From the NCBI GenBank assembly GCA_025362765.1, contig JANYFI010000039.1, positions 1-5,144 on the forward strand: a stretch of 5,144 bases of DNA. The letters are read 5' to 3'. A model generated the notes under the pieces. That model searched no databases. It saw nothing but the letters and a program-made list of their open reading frames with translations, and had not been told where the DNA came from. This document shows, piece after piece, positions 1 through 5,144 of the stretch. Origin of the DNA: Ferruginibacter sp. (GTDB lineage Bacteria > Bacteroidota > Bacteroidia > Chitinophagales > Chitinophagaceae). The position numbers and the translations under genes are program-made. The number at the start of each line of letters is the position of its first letter. Positions within the stretch are counted from its first letter, which is position 1.

Positions 1-2
1 TA

Positions 3-37
3 ATTTATAATTCATAACTCATAATTCATATTTCATA
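3..37. repeat. Five degenerate tandem copies of an AT-rich heptamer
   Basis: Five consecutive 7-bp units can be read: ATTTATA (3-9), ATTCATA (10-16), ACTCATA (17-23), ATTCATA (24-30) and TTTCATA (31-37). Each differs from the consensus ATTCATA by at most one base. The array lies 8 bp past the stop codon of the minus-strand DUF5916 gene and runs close to the window edge, so it may continue to the left. I recall similar ATTCATA-type strings from intergenic DNA of Bacteroidota, but that is memory and not something shown here. Function is unknown. It could be slipped-strand low-complexity sequence or a mobile short repeat. It has no hairpin plus T-tract, so it is not a classical terminator. Confidence 0.7.
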
Positions 38-45
38 TTTTTGAA

Positions 46-2253
46 TTACATACTCCACCAGTAAGTAAACTTCAGCACCAGCGCACGGTTGCGGATAAAG
101 AGCGGGGCCGTGTAATAGTTATCGGTGTATACAATATAAAAATCACTGGCTGGTTTGTAACGCCATTGCAGCCGGGTATTGATATTCACATTTTTTTGCT
201 GGTTGTTGTATTGTACAAAGGCAGTCAGAAAAAAAGTGTTGGTCATGGTAACATCAATGCGCGGGCCTACCAGCCAAAAATTGGTAAGTCCCCAGGGTTT
301 CGGCAAGTCGATGCGGTTGTAACTGGTGCTTAATGTAATGTTTACAAAAGGCTGAAACCGGTAACCTAATTCGGTAGTAAGCAGCAACCGGAAGCCATCG
401 GCATAATACCCCCCATAGCTGGAAGTGAAGGCATAGGTAAATAACTTTTGCGGCATAGACGTGTAGGAAAGGCCCCATGCATTCCACCGGTGTTGGCTAC
501 CCTTTAATAGGGAATCTTTGCCGGTGTTGGTAGGGTCAAAAGGCGTAAGTAACTCTACGTAATCATGTATCGCCAGGGCGTCAAATACTGCCTGGTTGCG
601 AAAACTTACTCTATAGTCGAAGGTGCTTTCATTATCTGTCTGGCGAAACTGGTTGTTGAAATAATAGGTAGAACTTAATATGGGACCGTGGCTCAACACG
701 CTGCTGTTTTTTGGAAAAAAGTTGCGGCCAAACTGTGGGTTAAACTTAATGTAGTCGTTCCGCGGAACGTAGCCCACTTCTGCACTGAACGTTTTACTAA
801 CATATTCCTGCTGCCATCCTATCAGCCATTTTTTATTTAGGTATTGCAGGTTGGCCGCCTGCACAAAACCACCTTTGGGATTTCCTGAACTAAAAGATTT
901 CAGCATCATAAATTTGCCGGTAAGATAATTATTGATGGAGGCCAGGTTGTATTCAACACCCAGGTTGCGGTTGTATAAAGAATAAGTTGGTTTGGTGCTG
1001 TCTTTTCCGGGATGGTAATTTACTGATTCTTTATTCACCAGCATAAAGCGGATATTAGATCTCGCAAATACGCGGCGTTGTAAAGCCAACACGCTAAAAT
1101 TTTGTCCTGGCAAACCAGCCGCTGTATCACTTTTGGTCTTCATATCCATCACCCCAATACGCCAGTTTTTATCAATGCTGCCGCTAAGCCTTGCACCATA
1201 GTTTATTGGTATGCCCAAACCAATCCGTCGTGAAAAAAATGGCCGGATATTGGCGTAACCAAAATTGCCAAACAAGTCTGCATTCTCTAAAAAAAACTGT
1301 CTTTTCTCAGGAAAAAACAGTTCAAAACGACTTAGGTTAATTACCTGTTTATCTACTTCCACTTGCGAAAAATCAGGGTTGACTGTGAGGTCTAAATTAA
1401 GGGAAGAAGAAAGGGAAACTTTGGCATCCCCGCCAACGGCTTTACGGTAATCGTTGGGTGTTTTTGCAACATAATTTTTAGAAATACCACCCAGCACATA
1501 AGGAATGATGGAGACATTGGCACCAGCTTCCGGCGGCGCCTCGTCCCACACCAGCGTGCCCGTGTAAGCAAGCGACGCAGTAGGGAACTGCCTTGGAACA
1601 GGTGTCCAGCTTGATTTCTCCGCTTCCTTAAGATCAAGCCTGCTAAAGTTGATGCCCCATTGTGTAATACCTTTTTTGTACCGGATGGTTTTAAAGGGAA
1701 TGGCAGCCTCAAAAATCCATTTATCTGGATAATTTTTTACAACTGATACCCACTTATTATCCCAGCTAAGATCGGCACTTCCGCCACTGTATAAACTGCC
1801 ATCCCACTGGGCACCGGCGGCATTGGCGCCAAAAGTAAAGCCATTGGTGCGGTCGTCAAATGGATCCATGAAAAAAATGAAATTATCATTTTTTACAAAA
1901 GAAAAATCTCTTCTGAGTGACTGCACCATATAAGGTGCGTTCCTGGTGAGATAACAAATGGCGATGATGTAAATATTTTGTGCGTCATACGTCATGCGTA
2001 CGCTGGTTTTTACTTTGGCATGGCTGGTATCCATTGGTAACACCATAAAAAAATTATCGGCAACGGACGCATCTTTCCATGCCTGTTCATCCAATATTCC
2101 ATCTATTTTTATGGCAGAACTGGCCTTATGAATGTGCAACTGGTAGCCACTGTTTTTTTTCTGTCCGTAAATAAAAATGGAAAGCAAGCAAAAGGGAAGT
2201 AATAAAAGGTTTTTCAAAGTAGCAAAGTTTGGTTTTGTTGAAATGGTCCGCAA
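46..2253 (-). CDS. DUF5916 domain-containing protein with N-terminal CBM9-like domain, predicted outer-membrane beta-barrel
   Basis: The product is 735 residues, within the usual size of DUF5916 proteins. Residues 13-30 form a signal peptide (Lys followed by a Leu/Phe-rich stretch) with likely cleavage near Gly30-Gln31. Residues about 46-235 look like a CBM9-type beta-sandwich: an IDGILDEQAW motif at 50-59, then YDAQNIYI at 89-96 and FFMDPFDDRTNGF at 127-139. The family hallmark follows at 288-328 (LTVNPDFSQVEVD, then FFPEKRQFFLENADLF). The rest is rich in alternating aromatic and polar residues and ends FTYWWSM, typical of an outer-membrane barrel with a terminal aromatic. The family's substrate is not established; a role in binding or taking up glycans or other ligands is inference. 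The start is TTG at 2251-2253. A second TTG at 2215-2217 (residue 13, giving MKNLLLL) would make a more standard signal peptide. No in-frame ATG lies between the upstream stop at 2326-2328 and residue 70. No Shine-Dalgarno sequence is visible. The gene is transcribed away from all others in the window. Confidence 0.9.
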   Translation of the reverse strand: MRTISTKPNFATLKNLLLLPFCLLSIFIYGQKKNSGYQLHIHKASSAIKIDGILDEQAWKDASVADNFFMVLPMDTSHAKVKTSVRMTYDAQNIYIIAICYLTRNAPYMVQSLRRDFSFVKNDNFIFFMDPFDDRTNGFTFGANAAGAQWDGSLYSGGSADLSWDNKWVSVVKNYPDKWIFEAAIPFKTIRYKKGITQWGINFSRLDLKEAEKSSWTPVPRQFPTASLAYTGTLVWDEAPPEAGANVSIIPYVLGGISKNYVAKTPNDYRKAVGGDAKVSLSSSLNLDLTVNPDFSQVEVDKQVINLSRFELFFPEKRQFFLENADLFGNFGYANIRPFFSRRIGLGIPINYGARLSGSIDKNWRIGVMDMKTKSDTAAGLPGQNFSVLALQRRVFARSNIRFMLVNKESVNYHPGKDSTKPTYSLYNRNLGVEYNLASINNYLTGKFMMLKSFSSGNPKGGFVQAANLQYLNKKWLIGWQQEYVSKTFSAEVGYVPRNDYIKFNPQFGRNFFPKNSSVLSHGPILSSTYYFNNQFRQTDNESTFDYRVSFRNQAVFDALAIHDYVELLTPFDPTNTGKDSLLKGSQHRWNAWGLSYTSMPQKLFTYAFTSSYGGYYADGFRLLLTTELGYRFQPFVNITLSTSYNRIDLPKPWGLTNFWLVGPRIDVTMTNTFFLTAFVQYNNQQKNVNINTRLQWRYKPASDFYIVYTDNYYTAPLFIRNRALVLKFTYWWSM

Positions 2254-2353
2254 GATAAGTATTGTTGTGAAAACTGATGGCTGCCTGTGATGGCGACAGG
2301 GAAAATTTAAATGGTGCGTGAGCGATTATGCTGCCGGCATTAAAAGTCAATCG

Positions 2354-2371
2354 GCCTGATTTTAATCAGGC
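2354..2371. repeat. Perfect 8-bp inverted repeat (hairpin) in the divergent spacer
   Basis: GCCTGATT (2354-2361) and AATCAGGC (2364-2371) are exact reverse complements around a TT loop. No T-tract follows on either strand, so a Rho-independent terminator is unlikely. It sits between the 5' end of the minus-strand DUF5916 gene (about 100 bp away) and the point where recognisable phospholipase D coding sequence begins. It may be an operator or a small dispersed repeat, or may mark the edge of the deletion that removed the 5' half of the pseudogene. The rest of the spacer (2254-2353) shows no convincing promoter to my eye. Confidence 0.6.
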
Positions 2372-2376
2372 AGGGA

Positions 2377-3087
2377 GCATTTAAAATTGTCGCGTTGCTT
2401 GTGAGGCTGCGGGCGGGGATTGTTATCATTTTACTAAATGCTTTTAACTGGGAAACTAAAAACCTCACCGAAACAAGAGACTATGCCATCATTACTTCGC
2501 ATCCAAAAGAAGTACGTGAAATTGTAATGTGTTTTGAAGCCGATTGGGACCGGACAGATTTTAATCCCGGCGAAGATATGGAGTAGTGGGAATGGCCGGT
2601 CGAGGATAGCAAAATTTATTGATGAAGCGTCCCATACATTGTTCGTGCAAAACGAACGGTTTCAGAACCTGGTAATTATTGAACGCCTGGTTCGTGCAGC
2701 CGAAAGGGGTGTGAAAGTGGATGTAATGGTAAGGCCACCGCACACATTCAAAAAAGATAAACTGGTTGAAGGGGTAGGAGAATTAAGAATTATGAATGAT
2801 GTAGGGATAAAAATTCATAAATTGAAACACCTGAAGCTGCAGGGAAAAACGCTGCTGGCTGACGGATGCCGGGCTATTGTGAGGTCTATTAATCTGCGCC
2901 GGAAAGTTTTGATAATCGCCGGGAACTGGTAATAGAAGTATATGATGCAACGATATTGAAACGCCGGCATGAGATAGCGCATTTCGACTGGCACAACGCT
3001 CATCCGCTTGATCTGACCGATGAAGGATTATCTGAAAAACTGTTACTGAATCCTAAATATAAAAAGCATAATAAGCACCACAAATAA
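2377..3087 (+). pseudogene. Phospholipase D/cardiolipin synthase-like protein, 5'-truncated and frameshifted remnant
   Basis: Three adjoining segments in two frames read as one PLD-superfamily protein. Segment 1 (to about 2579) carries FNWETKNLTETRDYAIIT and FEADWDRTDFNPGED, the region that follows the first HKD motif in this family. It meets a TAG at 2584-2586. Segment 2 (about 2580-2896) is shifted by one frame and carries WSSGNGRSRIAKFIDEA, RLVRAAERGVKVDVM and GIKIHKLKHLKLQGKTLLADG. Segment 3 (2896-3087) returns to the first frame and carries APESFDNRREL, a FDWHNAHPLDLTDEGL tail and a TAA. The first shift fits one extra base or two lost, and the second fits one lost G in INL-APESFD. The second HKD motif (HxKxxxxD, then GSxN) has Gln at the His position (codon 2840-2842) and Arg for Gly in GSxN (codon 2882-2884), while Lys and Asp remain. 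The N-terminal half with the first HKD motif is absent; CAT at 2378-2380 next to TTAAAA may be a scrap of its H-x-K. An intact enzyme would act on membrane phospholipids, but this one is almost certainly inactive. Confidence 0.85.
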
Positions 3088-3110
3088 GCCATCTTTTTTT
3101 TATTTGGTGC
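3075..3110. repeat. Inverted repeat overlapping the pseudogene stop codon
   Basis: GCACCACAAATAA (3075-3087) pairs with TTATTTGGTGC (3100-3110). Only C3081 is left unpaired if it bulges out with its neighbour A, and the loop is about 12 nt and T-rich. The left arm contains the TAA stop of the phospholipase D remnant. The T run (3094-3100) lies in the loop and the start of the right arm, not after the stem, so this is not a textbook intrinsic terminator. It could still act as a transcript 3'-end structure for the ancestral gene and insulate the oxidoreductase gene 53 bp further on. Confidence 0.45.
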
Positions 3111-3162
3111 GGCCGGTTTGTGAAATTCTGGTTGTAAATTTACCCTTCACGAAATAGACATC

Positions 3163-4863
3163 ATGCCACAGGATTCCACAAAAATCAATAATAAAGCCGC
3201 CGCCCAAAATACATACGATGCCATCATTGTCGGGTCAGGTATTACCGGCGGCTGGGCTGCAAAAGAGCTGTGTGAAAAAGGGCTAAAAGTATTGTTGCTT
3301 GAAAGAGGAAGCAATGTAGAGCATCCGAATTATCCCACCGCAACCAAAGATCCCTGGGAATTTCCTCATCATTTGCATTTGTCTGAAGCAGATAAAAAAG
3401 AAAAATTTATTCAGGCCAGGCATTGGTCTTTTAAAGAAGATAATAAACATTTTTACATCAACGACCAGGAAAATAAATATGATGAAATAAAACGCTTTGA
3501 CTGGATAAGGGGCGATATTGTTGGCGGGCGTTCCCTGCTTTGGTCAAGGGCATGTTACCGCTGGAGCGATCTTGATTTTGAAGCTAATTTAAAAGAAGGG
3601 ATTGCGGTTGACTGGCCAATCCGATACAAAGACATTGCACCATGGTACGATTATGTGGAATCATTTATTGGGGTGAGTGCCAGTACAGAAAATATCCCGC
3701 AATTACCTGATGGCATTTTTCAACCACCGTTTGAAATGAATGCGGTAGAGAAATATTTTAAAACAAAAGTAGAAGCTGGTTTTGCTGACCGTAAAGTCAT
3801 CATGGGCCGCACGGCCAATCTTACCAAACCTGTGCAGGGCAGGGGGCAATGCCAGGCAAGAGACCTGTGCCATCGTGGTTGTCCGTATGGTGCCTATTTT
3901 AGTACCAATGCCAGTACCATGCCGGCTGCCTATGCTACGGGTAATTTAACCGTAAGACCATATTCGCTCGTTAATAAAGTGTTGTATGATGAAAAAAAAC
4001 AGCGGGCATCCGGCGTTGAAATTGTTGATACGCAAACCAACCAAACGCAGGAGTTTTATGCGAAGCTGATTTTTTTAAATGCCGCAACAGTCGCTACCGC
4101 TTTTATTTTATTGAACTCCACGTCGTCCAGGTTTCCGGATGGACTTGGCAACGGCAGCGGACAAGCAGGGCGTAACCTGATGGATCACCACAAGGGCTTT
4201 AGTGCAACGGCGAGTGTGGATGGTTTTGAAGATCAATATTATTATGGCAGACGGCCCACCAATATTTACATTCCCAGGTTTGTAAATATAAAAGAGAAAA
4301 ATAACGCATTTTTACGAGGGTATAATTTTGGTGGCAGCGCCTACCGCAGCCAGGGGGTGGATGACTCGGGAATAGGTACTCATTTAAAAGACGCAATGAG
4401 TGAACCCGGCGGATGGCGCATAGGCTTATACACTTTTGGAGAATGCTTACCTTACGCCGATAACCGCGTTACATTAAACAACAATAAAAAAGACAAATGG
4501 GGCAGGCCGGTAATTGCCATTGATTGTGAATTTAAAGACAACGAAAAAGCCATGCATGCATCCATGGCCCCTGCCGCTAAAGAAATGCTGGAGATGGCGG
4601 GTTTTAAAGATATTCAAACGGGAGGTGATATTTCCTTCCCAGGCAATGCCAATCACGAAATGGGCACGGCCCGAATGGGAAGAGATGCTAAAACATCGAT
4701 ATTAAACGGTTTTAACCAAATGCATGAGGTGCCCAATGTATTCATCACCGATGGCTCCTGCATGACGTCCGGCAACTGCGTAAATCCTTCTCTTACTTAT
4801 ATGGCACTTACGGCAAGGGCCTGTGATTATGCGGTGAAAGAATTGAAGAAAATGAATATCTAG
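3163..4863 (+). CDS. GMC-family FAD-dependent oxidoreductase
   Basis: This 566-residue protein is complete and of normal length for bacterial GMC oxidoreductases, which oxidise alcohols, sugars or sugar acids with FAD. The Rossmann FAD motif GSGITGG is at 24-30, with acidic Glu48 ending beta-2 (LLLERG). The second FAD segment VGGRSLLW is at 120-127. The C-terminal GMC domain holds NHEMGTARMG (497-506) and ITDGSCMTSGNCVNPSLTYMALTARA (from 528). His498 and Asn541 are the expected active-site pair. Residues 230-241 contain C-x5-C-x3-C-P (Cys230, Cys236, Cys240), near the place where FAD-glucose dehydrogenase-type relatives bind a 3Fe-4S cluster; a cluster here is inference. There is no Sec or Tat signal peptide, so the protein is probably cytoplasmic unless exported with a partner. 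No gluconate 2-dehydrogenase subunit-3-like gene, a common companion, is present. The ATG at 3163 is the natural start: the FAD motif begins about 20 residues in. No Shine-Dalgarno is visible, as is usual in Bacteroidota. Substrate is unknown. Confidence 0.93.
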   Translation: MPQDSTKINNKAAAQNTYDAIIVGSGITGGWAAKELCEKGLKVLLLERGSNVEHPNYPTATKDPWEFPHHLHLSEADKKEKFIQARHWSFKEDNKHFYINDQENKYDEIKRFDWIRGDIVGGRSLLWSRACYRWSDLDFEANLKEGIAVDWPIRYKDIAPWYDYVESFIGVSASTENIPQLPDGIFQPPFEMNAVEKYFKTKVEAGFADRKVIMGRTANLTKPVQGRGQCQARDLCHRGCPYGAYFSTNASTMPAAYATGNLTVRPYSLVNKVLYDEKKQRASGVEIVDTQTNQTQEFYAKLIFLNAATVATAFILLNSTSSRFPDGLGNGSGQAGRNLMDHHKGFSATASVDGFEDQYYYGRRPTNIYIPRFVNIKEKNNAFLRGYNFGGSAYRSQGVDDSGIGTHLKDAMSEPGGWRIGLYTFGECLPYADNRVTLNNNKKDKWGRPVIAIDCEFKDNEKAMHASMAPAAKEMLEMAGFKDIQTGGDISFPGNANHEMGTARMGRDAKTSILNGFNQMHEVPNVFITDGSCMTSGNCVNPSLTYMALTARACDYAVKELKKMNI

Positions 4864-4903
4864 CATAGCAAAAAATTTATCACCAAGTGTACAAAAAAAA
4901 TAC

Positions 4904-4965
4904 GCAAACAACGCAACAGCAGTTGTATAAATCACAAGCGCCTTTGTTTTCTTTGCGTTCGTTGC
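4904..4965. repeat. Imperfect inverted repeat in the spacer after the oxidoreductase gene
   Basis: GCAAACAACGCAAC (4904-4917) and TTTGCGTTCGTTGC (4952-4965) match as reverse complements at 11 of 14 positions, separated by 34 bp. The 136-bp spacer (4864-4999) has no open frame worth calling on the plus strand. The right arm lies in CTTTG/TTTGCG-rich sequence resembling short intergenic repeats I recall from various bacteria. It may form a weak hairpin between the two genes or be a protein-binding site. The spacer has an A run (4892-4900) but no clear hairpin plus T-tract terminator. Confidence 0.3.
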
Positions 4966-4999
4966 CTGAAACAATATCAAACAGTAATAAAATTTAGTT

Positions 5000-5144
5000 A
5001 TGCTGAAATTCAAACTTTTTTGTTTTACACTGATGGCTTTTGGTACTTTACCATTGCAAGCACAAATGAGTTCCGCTTCTATTGACTCATTGGTAGAAAA
5101 GACGCTTACCACATTCGATGTGCCCGGCATTGCGGTGGCAGTTG
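5000..5144 (+). CDS. Putative exported serine hydrolase, beta-lactamase/penicillin-binding family (5' end only)
   Basis: The ATG at 5000-5002 opens a frame that is still open at the window edge, giving 48 complete codons. Residues 1-22 form a signal peptide: Lys3 and Lys5, then a hydrophobic LFCFTLMAFGTLPL stretch and a Q-A-Q end, with likely cleavage at about residue 21-22. There is no lipobox cysteine. The mature N-terminus reads SIDSLVEKTLTTFDVPGIAVAV, which fits the opening helix and first strand of class C beta-lactamase-like serine hydrolases (D-x-V-x...VPGxAVAV). Such enzymes hydrolyse D-amino-acid peptides, esters or beta-lactams in the periplasm. The catalytic SxxK and YxN motifs would lie beyond the window, so activity cannot be judged. 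No Shine-Dalgarno sequence precedes the start; the leader is AT-rich. The gene is 136 bp downstream of the GMC gene on the same strand, probably a separate transcription unit. Confidence 0.75.
   Translation, partial: MLKFKLFCFTLMAFGTLPLQAQMSSASIDSLVEKTLTTFDVPGIAVAV

Noticed and set aside
1392..1712. Minus-strand open frame of 106 codons inside the DUF5916 gene
   Set aside because: Same strand, different frame within a strongly conserved coding region; the Arg-rich composition is typical of an off-frame reading.
2395..2586. A stand-alone 63-residue protein starting at TTG 2395
   Set aside because: Its C-terminal part is clearly the front segment of the phospholipase D remnant, and the stop is caused by the frameshift.
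3134..3143. Palindrome GTAAATTTAC before the GMC gene as a Bacteroidota -7 promoter box (TAnnTTTG)
   Set aside because: The final G is missing and no TTG lies at the usual 19-21 bp spacing (the nearest are 14 and 28 bp away), so I do not call a promoter.
2254..3162. Region considered as a mobile-element scar or phage-defence locus, because PLD-family nucleases occur in defence systems
   Set aside because: The motifs match the phospholipid-acting PLD/cardiolipin synthase type, there is no helicase or other defence gene nearby, and no transposase or target-site duplication is seen.
4550..4572. Repeated ATGCATGCAT-type palindromic string
   Set aside because: It lies within the conserved C-terminal domain of the oxidoreductase and is explained by Met-His codons.
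4702..5130. Minus-strand open frame of 142 codons opposite the end of the GMC gene and the serine hydrolase start
   Set aside because: It overlaps two well-supported plus-strand genes and an intergenic spacer, has no recognisable domain, and its codons mirror the conserved plus-strand motifs.

Overview
The window looks like chromosomal DNA of a Bacteroidota bacterium, most likely Chitinophagaceae or a close relative. This rests on the moderate GC content with AT-rich spacers, the absence of Shine-Dalgarno sequences, a DUF5916 outer-membrane protein of a type abundant in that phylum, and the style of the GMC oxidoreductase. The lineage is inferred from gene families, not from a marker gene.

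Layout. Positions 3-37 hold five degenerate copies of an AT-rich 7-bp unit just beyond the 3' end of the first gene. Positions 46-2253 (minus strand) encode a 735-residue exported DUF5916 protein with an N-terminal CBM9-like domain and a predicted outer-membrane beta-barrel. It has no in-frame ATG at its 5' end and must start at TTG. The spacer 2254-2376 contains a perfect 8-bp hairpin at 2354-2371. From about 2377 to 3087 (plus strand) lies a decayed gene for a phospholipase D/cardiolipin synthase-like protein. Its 5' half is missing, the surviving part is split over two reading frames by two compensating frameshifts, and the second HKD catalytic motif has lost its histidine. An inverted repeat at 3075-3110 overlaps the stop codon of this remnant. 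Positions 3163-4863 (plus) encode an intact cytoplasmic-looking GMC-family FAD oxidoreductase of 566 residues. It has the His/Asn active-site pair and a cysteine cluster that may hold an iron-sulfur centre. After a 136-bp spacer with an imperfect inverted repeat, the first 48 codons of an exported protein resembling beta-lactamase-family serine hydrolases (5000 onward) run off the window.

The genes do not form an obvious pathway or operon. The DUF5916 gene is divergent from the rest, and the three plus-strand genes are separated by spacers of 75 and 136 bp and have unrelated families. I see no CRISPR array, tRNA, rRNA, insertion sequence or integrase. I found no convincing new multi-gene system; the most informative items are the multi-lesion phospholipase D pseudogene and the unpartnered GMC enzyme with its Cys motif.
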